Assembly: GCF_001942255.1 (NCBI RefSeq)
Contig: NZ_MKKC01000083.1
Location: 1-51,487, forward strand
Direction of reading: 5' to 3'
DNA from: Nocardiopsis sp. CNR-923
Lineage (GTDB): Bacteria; Actinomycetota; Actinomycetes; Streptosporangiales; Streptosporangiaceae
DNA length: 51,487 nt
Below the pieces are notes generated by a model. It did not search any database, had not been told where the DNA came from, and saw only the letters and a program-made list of their open reading frames with translations. Every line of letters starts with the position of its first letter. The stretch's first letter is position 1. The translations under genes were made by a program, and so were the position numbers. Shown here in pieces: positions 13,264 to 21,108 of this stretch.

Positions 13264-14559
13264 TCACTCGGCCGAGCTGCCGTCCCTGTTGATTCGGGCG
13301 TTCTGCTTGAAGGGGAATTCCTTCTGCCCGAGCTGGGCGAAGGTCACATACGTGCCGTCGCCCTGCCTCTCACCGACGGCGACGACTCCCACGGAATTCG
13401 CGATGTTCGCCCAGAAGACAGCGATGCTACCGAACTGTGAGAGGTAGACGTCCTCCTTCACCGTGGACCAGCCGCTTTGGGTGGCCTTGATCTTGATCTT
13501 GACCTTGTCGTTGTCGTCGTCCTCGTCGTCCTCGTCGTCCTCGTCGTCCTCGTCGTTGTTGTTGTCGTTGTCGTTGTTGTTGTCGTTGTTGTTGTTGTTG
13601 TCGTTGTTTTCGTCGTCCTCGTCCTCGTCGATGACAACGACGTTGCCGTTGTCATCGAAACGGAGGTTGCCGTCGTCGTCGAAAACGGCGTTGGGGTTGA
13701 AAAGGACGTTGCCGTTGTCGTCGACAACGACGTTGCCGTTGTCGTCGAGAAGGACGGGGCCGTCGTCGATGACAACGACGTTGCCGTCGTTGTTGAGAAC
13801 GACGTCGGCGTCGCCGCGGACCGTGCCGTTTTTGTCGACGCGTATGTAGCTGACGCCCTTGTCGCTGATCATGTTCACGTCGTCCGCCACAGGCTGCGGA
13901 AAGGTCTGCAGCTTCACGTCCTGCACGGCCGCCTCGAGGGCGTCCTTCAGATTCCGGACGTTCGATTCCCGGAAGTTCTTATTGTGCCTCTTGACCCTGT
14001 CCGTGACGGCGTCGATCGCGTCCGGGACGATTCGCCGCTCGTTGAGCTTCTGCTTGAACTTAGCGATCGGCTTGACGGGCACGGTGCCGCCGTTGTTGGA
14101 ATTCTGCTGTGACGGGCCCCCGCCATTGGGTCCGACCCTGTTGTTGCTCTGGCAGTAGAATCCGGGACCGTCGCTGCCGCTCGGCTGCCCCATCCTGATG
14201 ACGTAGGAGGCCTTGTCGACGTGCTCACCGAAGGCCACGATCCGCACGATGGTGAAGCTGGACCCACGCTCGACGGCGTACCAGATGCTCATCGCCGAAA
14301 CGCCCACCTTGCCGGCGCTCGCGTGCATCACGTCGGTGGTCAGCTGGTTAACCTTGCCTTCGTCGCCCTCACCGATCAGGACATTGCTTCTGGAAGCCTT
14401 CCCCTGGTTCGGGTTGAAGACGTCGTTCATGGCCTGTGAGACGTTCGGCCTCGTGCTGGACATCCCGAGCCTCTGCGCGTGGCGGTACAGCCAATCGGTG
14501 GCCCGAGTCTGTGTGTATGTGACCACCGGGATGACCGCGAAGCATTCTGCGACGGGCAT
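13264..14559 (-). CDS. Orphan Asp/Asn-rich repeat protein
   Basis: No family is recognised. Start ATG 14559 follows a textbook GGAGGT four bases upstream, so the gene is probably translated; the product is 431 residues. Residues 1-125 form a compact-looking domain without signal peptide (WLYRHAQRLGMS, SIWYAVERGSSFTIVRIVAFGEHV). Residues 138-160 are a Gln/Asn/Gly linker. Residues 161-245 are charged and helical (KFKQKLNERRIVPDAIDAVT). Residues 250-310 hold short repeats of the form D-D-N-G-N-V-V-V, like calcium loops or a beta-roll. Residues 311-351 are almost only Asp, Asn and Glu. Residues 352-431 form a final domain (GWSTVKEDVYLSQFGSIAVFW). Base composition is visibly lower in GC than the neighbours, suggesting transfer. 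It lies in the tRNA-flanked insert beside a transposase remnant. Confidence 0.8.
   Translation of the reverse strand: MPVAECFAVIPVVTYTQTRATDWLYRHAQRLGMSSTRPNVSQAMNDVFNPNQGKASRSNVLIGEGDEGKVNQLTTDVMHASAGKVGVSAMSIWYAVERGSSFTIVRIVAFGEHVDKASYVIRMGQPSGSDGPGFYCQSNNRVGPNGGGPSQQNSNNGGTVPVKPIAKFKQKLNERRIVPDAIDAVTDRVKRHNKNFRESNVRNLKDALEAAVQDVKLQTFPQPVADDVNMISDKGVSYIRVDKNGTVRGDADVVLNNDGNVVVIDDGPVLLDDNGNVVVDDNGNVLFNPNAVFDDDGNLRFDDNGNVVVIDEDEDDENNDNNNNNDNNNDNDNNNDEDDEDDEDDEDDDNDKVKIKIKATQSGWSTVKEDVYLSQFGSIAVFWANIANSVGVVAVGERQGDGTYVTFAQLGQKEFPFKQNARINRDGSSAE
13506..13635. repeat. Trinucleotide microsatellite coding for Asp/Asn/Glu
   Basis: On the plus strand the tract is an alternation of GTC, GTT and CTC triplets. 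On the coding (minus) strand these are Asp, Asn and Glu codons, residues about 310-351 of the orphan protein. Such tracts change length in multiples of three without breaking the frame. Confidence 0.85.
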
Positions 14560-14774
14560 GTGACCTCCATAAATACCAAAAAGAGCGGGCTCCGGGCGCT
14601 GTCGCTGGGAAGGAGGGACGGATTCCGGCAGCAGGCCGTGTCCGCCTCCAGCGACGCACTGCGGAGAAGGTGCCGAAAGCATAGCGTGCGCGTGGTCGCG
14701 TGTCTGGCATTTCCAGAAATTCCCAGATCGCCTCGGGGTGTCGCCGGGACGGGTGCGCGAGGATCGGATGCGGC
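14560..14774 (-). promoter_or_regulatory. Upstream region of the Asp/Asn-rich gene
   Basis: These 215 bases lie between the orphan gene and the transposase remnant, and no gene is seen. It must hold the orphan gene's promoter. The ribosome site GGAGGT lies at about 14563-14568. No clear -10/-35 pair was identified. Confidence 0.35.
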
Positions 14775-15330
14775 CTATGCGCGGTGTTCGGGTGTTTGAG
14801 CTGCGGACGCGCGGTTTTTGGTGTAGGTCACCTCCCACTCGCCCCGCCCCGGCCAACCGCCCGAACGCCGCGGGGTGGGGAAAGACCTGCACCACGTTTG
14901 CTCTGCGGTTGACCTCCCGGTTCAACCGCTCCAACGGGTTGGTCGACCAGATCTTCTTCCCATGCGCCACCGGGAAGCCCGGGAACGCGGTGATGTCGAC
15001 GCTCGCTTCGGTGAGCATCTGCTCGACCTGTGGGAACGGGCGGCCCAGCAGGTCAGTGACCACCGCGATCTGGGAACGCACCGCTTCGGGGTCGGCCTGG
15101 GCGAAGATCGTGCGGGTCGCGGCCGCGACCATCTCCCCCGATCCCTTGGGCGCCTTGGCCAGGACATCACGCACGAAGTGGACCCGGCACCGCTGCCAAG
15201 TCGCCCCCCAGGAACACCGTGGCGATGGCGGCGACCAGCCCCGCGTGGGCGTCGGAGACCACCAGTTGCACCCCGTCCAGGCCGCGGGAGCGCGAGCCGC
15301 GCAGGAACTGGGTCCACAACGCCGGCGGAC
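14775..15330 (-). pseudogene. IS256-family (mutator) transposase remnant
   Basis: The catalytic-core region of an IS256-type transposase is recognisable in fragments across more than one frame. They are LWTQFLRGSRSRGLDGVQLV followed by SDAHAGLVAAIATVFLGG, then RCRVHFVRDVLAKAPKGSGE, ATRTIFAQADPEAVRSQ, and the C-terminal KIWSTNPLERLNREVNRR. The tail WEVTYTKNRASAAQTPEHRA ends at TAG (14777-14775) in a further frame. The first third of the transposase is missing, and at least two frame changes separate the parts. No terminal inverted repeats were found. Confidence 0.85.
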
Positions 15331-15425
15331 TGGTCGGCGCCGGGATCGCGGGGCGCCGTTGCCAACCGTGGTTCTGTAGGGGCGTGCGCCGGGGAGCGGT
15401 GTGTCGGGGTGGACTCCGGTGTGTG

Positions 15426-15749
15426 TCATCCACGGGCGGCGAGGTAGGCGAGCAGCCCCGCTCCGACTCCCAGGACAACCAATTGCACGAGGCCGGGAAT
15501 GCGCCATCCCAAGGCGAGAAGACCACCGCCTGTGACGACGGCGCCGCCTGCCAGGATCCACATTCCCCGCAACGCTTCCTGGGGCGCCCTGGGCGGATTG
15601 CCACTGTCGTAGCTGTCGGCCCAGCCAGCCATCCCGTACTGGATGAGCACTAACCAGGCGATGACCATCAGGTCGATAGCGAGCAGGGCAACGCTCGCCC
15701 CAACCTGCTCGCCTCTCGACGGTCTACCCCCGCGCCTCATAACGACCAC
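15426..15749 (-). CDS. Small membrane protein (possibly DUF6234-like)
   Basis: The 107-residue product has three hydrophobic segments: about residues 17-42 (GASVALLAIDLMVIAWLVLI), 64-86 (GMWILAGGAVVTGGGLLALG) and 87-105. A polar loop DSYDSGNPPRAPQEALR joins the first two. The layout resembles small actinomycete membrane proteins of the DUF6234 type, an impression from composition only. It may start at ATG 15749 or a few codons later (MRRGGRP). It is upstream of and co-oriented with the transposase scar. Confidence 0.6.
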   Translation of the reverse strand: MVVMRRGGRPSRGEQVGASVALLAIDLMVIAWLVLIQYGMAGWADSYDSGNPPRAPQEALRGMWILAGGAVVTGGGLLALGWRIPGLVQLVVLGVGAGLLAYLAARG

Positions 15750-16076
15750 CGATCCGTTGTTGGGTGACAGGCTGTTGATCGCATGCCGCTCAGCATGCTG
15801 GTGTGGTTGGCGCCACGCATGAGCTCACGTACTCAGATGCGCCGCCCTCGTAGGATCCTCTGGAGCGCAGTCGGATCGTCACCGGCCAGCTCGGTGCTGA
15901 GCGGCTTCGTCGGGACCTGATGCGCCGAGCGCTGCCAGTCGAGTGTTCCCCTCTTCGCCGACACCAGGACCTGACATCGCCGACGCCGGACAGCGGCGGA
16001 CACCGCCGAACGTCGACCGACCGCCGGTCGGGAGACGAGTCGGCGGACGTTCCAGGGGAGCATGATCGACCCTACA
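15750..16076. other. Gap without recognisable gene
   Basis: These 327 bases have no frame with family features on either strand. The region leads into the tRNA 3'-end fragment. Confidence 0.4.
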
Positions 16077-16109
16077 AGGAGGCCCAGGTTCAATTCCGAG
16101 TGCGCCCAC
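16077..16109 (+). repeat. Decayed tRNA 3' end, possible attachment-site remnant
   Basis: AAGGAGGCCCAGGTTCAATT and the following CCGAGTGCGCCCA closely match the T-arm and acceptor 3' strand of tRNA-Ile (12586-12618), with one gap and a few mismatches. No D-arm or anticodon arm precedes it, and the T-stem no longer pairs. It is either the far attL/attR repeat of an element that entered at tRNA-Ile or the stub of a second tRNA gene. Confidence 0.55.
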
Positions 16110-16139
16110 CCCGTTTTTCCTGTTCAGGGCCTAGTTTCT

Positions 16140-16352
16140 CTACCTGGGGAGCACGGCTCCGATGTGCCCGTCATCTGGCCTTGGGGACCCCACGGCATCG
16201 CCTGTCGGACCGCGTCCTGGCGCAGGGACTGACGTCCTACCGCCGTTCGGGGAGAATCCGCGCCGCCAGGGCAGGGAGACGTGGACCAGGGCGACGAGGA
16301 CCGGCGCCTCGATGAGCGGGCCCACGACCCCGGCGAGCGCCTGGTCGGTGGA
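16140..16352 (-). pseudogene. C-terminal stub of an ACR3-type arsenite efflux pump
   Basis: The segment reading STDQALAGVVGPLIEAPVLV then ALVHVSLPWRRGF matches the last transmembrane helix and tail of ACR3 permeases, which end in a similar VGPLIEVPVLVGLV motif. Everything upstream (about nine helices) is missing. It directly follows arsR on the same strand, so an arsR-acr3 operon has been deleted down to this tail. Confidence 0.6.
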
Positions 16353-16389
16353 GGCGAGCAGTCGGCGGTGGCCGCGGCGTCGGCGCGGG

Positions 16390-16704
16390 TCATGGACAGG
16401 CCCTCTTGGCGTCGGCGGCGATGGTCCGGCGCGCGGTGACGGCGAGTTCGCCCAGGGCCCCGGCCAGACCCTCCAGCACCTGGGGGCGCAGTCGGTAGTA
16501 GGTGAACCGCCCGCACGGCTCGGTCTCGACCACCCCGGCCTCGCGCAGGACGCGCAGGTGGTTGGACAGGTTCGTCTGCTTCGCACCGGTCTCCTCGACC
16601 AGATGCGTGGTGCAGAGGGTCTCGTGGGCGAGCAGGGAGACGATACGCAGGCGCAGCGGGTCTCCCAACGCCCTGATCAGATCATTGTCAGCTGACGTCA
16701 GCAT
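16390..16704 (-). CDS. ArsR/SmtB-family metalloregulator
   Basis: This is a 104-residue winged-helix repressor of the type that leaves DNA on binding arsenite or metals. The HTH is LVEETGAKQTNLSNHLRVLR, followed by a wing EPCGRFTYYRL. Cys residues at ETLCTTHLVEE and EPCGRF are candidate ligands. I chose ATG 16704 because the domain begins right there (MLTSADNDLIRALGDPLRLR) and an operator-like palindrome lies immediately upstream. The downstream ACR3 pump is reduced to a stub, so the regulator may have no local target except itself. Confidence 0.85.
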   Translation of the reverse strand: MLTSADNDLIRALGDPLRLRIVSLLAHETLCTTHLVEETGAKQTNLSNHLRVLREAGVVETEPCGRFTYYRLRPQVLEGLAGALGELAVTARRTIAADAKRACP

Positions 16705-16707
16705 GCG

Positions 16708-16725
16708 CTGATAGTGGCATATCAG
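16708..16725. promoter_or_regulatory. Candidate ArsR operator
   Basis: CTGATA-N6-TATCAG is a perfect inverted repeat four bases upstream of the arsR start codon. A half site CTGAT recurs at about 16731, which fits autoregulation. Confidence 0.55.
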
Positions 16726-17030
16726 TCGGGGCTGATGCGAATCGTCCGCTGGGCCGACCTGGCGGCCGAGTCGGCCCGCCCGTCCCTGGCGGCGCTCCCA
16801 GGCCGTCCTCGTGACGCCTCCGCACGCTTTCGCCCTCCTCCGCGTCCGGGTCCCGCGCCGCACCTGGGGACACCCCCGTTCGAAACAGCGGCTCGGGTCG
16901 TGTCGCACGCGGCGGCGCGCCGAGCGACTAAATGTGACCGACAGTGTCGATGAAAATACAATGGGTGGTGTTCCGGTCGGGGGTCACGGCCCGCGACGCC
17001 GCCTGCCCGCTGCTCGAAGAACGGCTGCCC

Positions 17031-18173
17031 ATGAGCTCACCTCAGGACCCCGCCCCGACCCGGCGCGGACTGATCGCCTCAACGCTCGGGCTCGCGGCCG
17101 GGGCCGCCGTCGCCGCCCGCCCGTCCGCGTCGCACACCGCAGTCGCCGCGGACGGCGCACCCTTCCGAGGCCGGCGCCAGGCGGGTGTGACCACACCGCA
17201 CCAGTCCGACCTCCTCCTCGCCGCCTTCGACCTGCCGGAGGGGGTGGGCGTCGACCAGGCCCGCCGTGCCCTGCGCGGTGTCCTCGACACGTGGACCCGG
17301 GAGCTGACGTCCGTCATCGACCGGGGCGAGGGACCGGAGGTCCTCGCGCACGCCCGCCACTCCCGCCTGACCGCGACCGTGGGTCTGGGCGGCACGGCCT
17401 TCGACCGGCTGGGACTGTCCCGGCCCCCGCTCCTGGCCGACTTCCCGGCCTTTCCCGGAGACCGGATCAAGGACGCCCACAGCGGCGGCGACCTGGTCGT
17501 GCAACTGTGCGCCGACGACGTCTGGACCGTCGCCACCGCGGCCGACCTGCTGGCCGAGGCGGCGGACACCCTGTCGCCGCGTTGGCGGCAGAGGGGGTTC
17601 GTCGCCCCGGCCCCGGGGGGAGGGGCCTCCCGCAACCTCTTCGGGCACAAGGACGGCATCTCCAACCCCACGGCGGAGGAGTCCGAGCGGCTCGTGTGGA
17701 TAGGCCAGGGGGCCGAGGCGGACGGTACCTACATGGTCTTCCGGCGCATCCACATGAAAGTGGACCGTTTCGAGGCGCTGTCCACGGCGGACCAGGAACG
17801 CGTCATCGGGCGGCACAAGGACACCGGGGCGCCCCTCGGCCAGCAGAGGGAGACCGACGAACCCGACTTCGCGGCGGTGACCGCGGACGGCGCCCCGGTC
17901 ATCCCCGACGACGCCCACATGGCGCTCGCCCACGCCCGAAGCCACGACGGGGACCGGATGCTGCGACGGGGCTTCGCCTACGCCGACTCGTGGGACGACC
18001 AGGGGCTGCTCTTCCTCGCCTTCATGGACGACCCCCGCCTGTTCATACGGATGCAGAACCTGTTGACCAGGAAGGACCCCCTGTACCCCTTCACCGAGCA
18101 CAGGGGGACCGGTCTGTACCTGGTGCTCCCCGGGGCGGTCGAGGACCGACCGCTGGGCACGGGCATCCTGTGA
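17031..18173 (+). CDS. DyP-type (EfeB-like) heme peroxidase, Tat-exported
   Basis: Dye-decolourising peroxidases use heme and H2O2; the EfeB branch also takes part in iron uptake. The 380-residue protein begins with a twin-arginine signal (TRRGLIASTLGLAAGAAVAA, residues about 10-29). It holds the hallmark GHKDGISNP (GxxDG distal Asp motif), the proximal heme His in DAHMALAH, and the distal Arg in LRRGFAYADS. The start ATG 17031 was chosen because it places the Tat motif at the N-terminus. The longer frame from 16944 has no ribosome site. No EfeU or EfeO genes are adjacent. Confidence 0.9.
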   Translation: MSSPQDPAPTRRGLIASTLGLAAGAAVAARPSASHTAVAADGAPFRGRRQAGVTTPHQSDLLLAAFDLPEGVGVDQARRALRGVLDTWTRELTSVIDRGEGPEVLAHARHSRLTATVGLGGTAFDRLGLSRPPLLADFPAFPGDRIKDAHSGGDLVVQLCADDVWTVATAADLLAEAADTLSPRWRQRGFVAPAPGGGASRNLFGHKDGISNPTAEESERLVWIGQGAEADGTYMVFRRIHMKVDRFEALSTADQERVIGRHKDTGAPLGQQRETDEPDFAAVTADGAPVIPDDAHMALAHARSHDGDRMLRRGFAYADSWDDQGLLFLAFMDDPRLFIRMQNLLTRKDPLYPFTEHRGTGLYLVLPGAVEDRPLGTGIL

Positions 18174-18253
18174 CCGCGTAGGCGCACCGTCTTCGGCCCG
18201 ACAGGGCAAGATCGGTCAAGCGGCGACGGCCGCGTCGTGAACATACTGGTCAC

Positions 18254-19201
18254 ATGACCCTTCCCACCGACGAACCGCCTCCGGGGCGCGACCGTCTGCG
18301 TGAACTCCTCGACGCGGTCCTGGACGAGGACAACACCAGCCTGTCGGACATGGCGGGCAGCGCCCACTCCTCGCCGTTCCACTTCAGCCGACGGTTCTCC
18401 CGGGACACCGGGGAGTCGCCGGTGGCGCTGCGCCGCCGGGTCCTGTTGGAGCGGGCCGCCTGGCAGATCAGTCAGGGCGCCAGCGTCACCGACGCGGCCT
18501 TCACGGCCGGATACGCGACCGTGGAGGGGTTCACGCGGGCGTTCGCGCGGGCGTTCGGTCATCCGCCCAGCGCCACCACCGCCGGGAGCGGGCGGTGGCT
18601 GCCCTCTCCCAACGGGATCCACTTCCACCCTCCGCTGCACCTGTGGGTGGAGGGCAACCCGAGGAGCCGACCGGCCATGGACCTGACCGCGCTGCAGATC
18701 CACCACGACGTGGACGACTCCGCGAGGCTCATCCGCCTGGCCGCGGACCTGCCCGAGGAGGACTACCGGAGGGCGTGGAACCCCGGGCGCACCGTCCTGC
18801 CCTGGGACGGCCCGGAGGAGTCCGTGGCCGCCACCCTGGAGCACCTGGTGTGGGCCAAGGAGGTCTGGCTCGCCTCGATCGAGGGAGCGGACTTCCCCGA
18901 ACGCGGGACCGACGATCCGGAGTCGCTGCGGATCCGCCACGAGGACGCGGGCGCGCGCTGGATCGCGGCCGTGGACGACATCGGCCGCCGGGACGCCTGG
19001 GGCGACCGCTTCGTCGACGCCCTGTGCGACCCACCGGAGAGCTTCATGCTCGGCGGGGTTGTGGCGCACGTCCTGACCTACGCGGCGCACCGCAGGCAGA
19101 CCGTCCGGCACATGCTGCGCTCGGCCGGGGTCGAGGTCGACCACGGCGACCCCCTGGAATGGCTGCACCACCGTAACGAACGACGAGGAGACACGACGTG
19201 A
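18254..19201 (+). CDS. AraC-type regulator with C-terminal DinB-like domain
   Basis: The 315-residue fusion has an N-terminal AraC-type double HTH (about residues 10-115, with SPFHFSRRFSRDTGESPVAL and SVTDAAFTAGYATVEGFTRA). Its C-terminal DinB/MSMEG-like four-helix domain spans about residues 150-295 and has candidate metal residues in LEHLVWAKE and VVAHVLTYAAHRRQ. Placing the HTH at the N-terminus suits a one-component sensor whose DinB part binds a ligand or thiol. The stop overlaps the next start by 4 nt (GTGA), so it is co-translated with the reductase. Confidence 0.85.
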   Translation: MTLPTDEPPPGRDRLRELLDAVLDEDNTSLSDMAGSAHSSPFHFSRRFSRDTGESPVALRRRVLLERAAWQISQGASVTDAAFTAGYATVEGFTRAFARAFGHPPSATTAGSGRWLPSPNGIHFHPPLHLWVEGNPRSRPAMDLTALQIHHDVDDSARLIRLAADLPEEDYRRAWNPGRTVLPWDGPEESVAATLEHLVWAKEVWLASIEGADFPERGTDDPESLRIRHEDAGARWIAAVDDIGRRDAWGDRFVDALCDPPESFMLGGVVAHVLTYAAHRRQTVRHMLRSAGVEVDHGDPLEWLHHRNERRGDTT

Positions 19202-19755
19202 AGACCGTCTACAACACCGCCACCAGCCTCGACGGGTTCATCGCCGACCAGGACAACTCATTGGAGTGGCTGTTCGCGGTGGAGGGGGGCGCACCGGGCT
19301 CCGAGGACAGTGACGCGCTCAAGGAGACCGCGGACTTCATCAACGGGGCGGGCGCGATCGTTCTGGGCGCGACTACCTACGAGTGGATCCTGGAGCACGA
19401 GGGCGACACGCCCTGGCCCTACCAGGCCCCCACCTGGGTCCTCACGCACCGGGAACTCCCCAGGATCGAGGGTGACCTGCGCTTCGCCAGTGCCGACACC
19501 GACCAGGAGTTGCGGGACCTGCACGCCGACATGGTCAGGGCCGCCGGCGGCCGCGACGTGTGGGTGGTCGGCGGAGGCCGCCTGGCCGCCGACCTGGCCC
19601 GGCTGGGTCTGCTCGACGAGGTCGCCGTGTCCATCGCCCCGGTCAGCCTGGGCGGGGGCGCTCCCCTGTTGGACGGGCGGGTGCGGTTGCGCGCCCTGGA
19701 GGCCCGGCTCGTGGGCGCCTTCGCCTGCCTGAGGTACGAGGTCGTCCGCGACTGA
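19198..19755 (+). CDS. Dihydrofolate reductase-family (RibD C-terminal) protein
   Basis: The 185-residue protein has the RibD_C/DHFR fold: start motif YNTATSLDGFIAD, cofactor-loop GAIVLGATTYEWI, and VWVVGGGRLAADLARLGLLDEV with the glycine-rich NADPH site, ending SLGGGAPLLDGRV. These stand-alone proteins are common in actinomycetes and their substrates are unknown. The GTG start at 19198 overlaps the AraC/DinB gene. Confidence 0.88.
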   Translation: MKTVYNTATSLDGFIADQDNSLEWLFAVEGGAPGSEDSDALKETADFINGAGAIVLGATTYEWILEHEGDTPWPYQAPTWVLTHRELPRIEGDLRFASADTDQELRDLHADMVRAAGGRDVWVVGGGRLAADLARLGLLDEVAVSIAPVSLGGGAPLLDGRVRLRALEARLVGAFACLRYEVVRD

Positions 19756-19827
19756 GGCCCGACCGGTCACCGGACCGATCAGGAATCCAGAAGCGTCCGT
19801 CGAGCGGCCGGAACTGACGTGACGGGC

Positions 19828-20105
19828 ATGGCGAACACCGCAAGCATCACGTCCGTCACCCTGGGCGTGGCCGACCCCGAGGCCGCCCACCGCTTCCAGA
19901 CCGCCGTGGGCCTGGTCTCGCTGATTGGCCTGCGGGCCTCGCGGGAGACCTCGACGGGTTTCCGCCGACGCACGCTCGCGCTCACCGTGGCGCGGTCGGC
20001 CGACGTCGACGCCGGGATGGTCACCGCCCCGGACGGGTTCGCGTGGGAGGCCGTGGACGCGCCCCGTCCGGACCTGGTGTGGGCCGACGGGGCGCGGGGC
20101 GGGGC
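19828..20105 (+). pseudogene. Truncated VOC (glyoxalase-fold) protein
   Basis: The first 45 residues (MANTASITSVTLGVADPEAA, FRRRTLALTVARSADVDAGM) match the N-terminus of a two-module VOC protein common in actinomycetes. After ADVDA the frame jumps to APDGFAWEAVDAPRP, a motif that normally occurs much later. Most of both modules is therefore missing, and the frame then runs into the end of the opposing sigma gene. It looks like an internal deletion product. Confidence 0.65.
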
Positions 20106-20107
20106 GT

Positions 20108-21007
20108 TCAGTCCCGTCCGTCTCCGGCCAGGCCGGCCAGGTCGAGCTGGGCCAGGCGCACCGGGTCGGCCAGCGCGTCGATGCGCACGATCAGCCCGTC
20201 CACCACGGTGAACCCCATGACGGAGAACGGCCGACCCGCGTCGTCGAGCACGACGACCCCCGCGCCACCGTTGACCAGGGCGGGTCGCACGCACTCCGCG
20301 GGACGCGCGTAGCTGATCGCCGATCGGGCCACGGCCTCGGCGCCGTGGACCACGGCCGGCACCCCCGGGCGCAGCGCGCCCCAGTCGGCGTGTGTCTCCA
20401 CCCGCGGGTCCAGGACCCGCAGGAGCGCCTCGAAGTCGCCGCCGCGCGCGGCGGAGAGGAAGGCGTCCACCACGCGCCGCTGCAGGGCCGGGTCGGGGTC
20501 GGGACGTGGCGCGGCGCCCTCGACCCTGCGGCGGGCGCGGCTGGCCAACTGGCGCGCTGCGGCGGGGGTCCGGTCGACGATCGGGGCGATCTGGTCGAAG
20601 GGCACCGCGAACGTGTCGTGCAGGACGAACGCCACGCGCTCGGCGGGCGGCAGCGTGTCCAGGACGACGAGGAGGGCCAGACCCACCGAGTCGGCCATGA
20701 CGGCCGCGTGCTCGGGCCCCGAGGACTCGGCGGGGGTGATGATCGGGTCCGGCAGGTGCGCGCCCACCGGGTCCTCGCGGCGCGAGGCGCGCGAGCGCAG
20801 CATGTCCAGGCACACGCGGCCCACCACCGTGGTCAGCCACCCCGCGAGGTTCTCGATCTCCTCGGCGTCGGCGCGGCCCAGCCGGATCCACGCCTCCTGG
20901 ACGGCGTCGTCGGCCTCGGCGAGCGAGCCGAGCATCCGGTAGGCGACCGCGTGGAGGCGCCCCCTCTGCTCCTCGAAGCGTTCGGCCAGAGATTTCTTCG
21001 TGTCCAC
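20108..21007 (-). CDS. sigJ: ECF41 (SigJ-type) RNA polymerase sigma factor
   Basis: The 299-residue protein has sigma2 (RLHAVAYRMLGSLAEADDAV, AGWLTTVVGRVCLDMLRSR), sigma4 (LPPAERVAFVLHDTFAVPFD, then RTPAAARQLASRARRRV), and a C-terminal SnoaL-like extension from about residue 175 that ends in DALADPVRLAQLDL. That extension is diagnostic of ECF41 factors, which self-regulate through it instead of using an anti-sigma factor. ECF41 genes usually sit beside one oxidoreductase or decarboxylase target. Here the divergent flavin oxidase begins 101 bases from the sigma start. Confidence 0.88.
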   Translation of the reverse strand: MDTKKSLAERFEEQRGRLHAVAYRMLGSLAEADDAVQEAWIRLGRADAEEIENLAGWLTTVVGRVCLDMLRSRASRREDPVGAHLPDPIITPAESSGPEHAAVMADSVGLALLVVLDTLPPAERVAFVLHDTFAVPFDQIAPIVDRTPAAARQLASRARRRVEGAAPRPDPDPALQRRVVDAFLSAARGGDFEALLRVLDPRVETHADWGALRPGVPAVVHGAEAVARSAISYARPAECVRPALVNGGAGVVVLDDAGRPFSVMGFTVVDGLIVRIDALADPVRLAQLDLAGLAGDGRD

Positions 21008-21108
21008 CCGTCACACCTTTCCTTCGGGATCCGTCAGAAGGGTGACGAATCGATCGGGCCGTCCTGACCGGCCCCGCGCCCTGAGGCGCACACCCGAGGA
21101 GCGAGCTC

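Noticed and set aside
13506..13635. CRISPR-like short repeats
   Set aside because: The periodicity is three bases with no unique spacers; it is a coding microsatellite. No CRISPR array was seen anywhere in the window.
13463..14112. Plus-strand frames rich in Val/Leu/Ser across the microsatellite
   Set aside because: They are the antisense reading of the GAC/AAC/GAG triplets of the Asp/Asn-rich gene, which has the only good ribosome site.
16811..18181. 456-codon plus-strand frame over the DyP peroxidase
   Set aside because: It is an out-of-frame shadow; the peroxidase motifs are in the frame starting at 17031.
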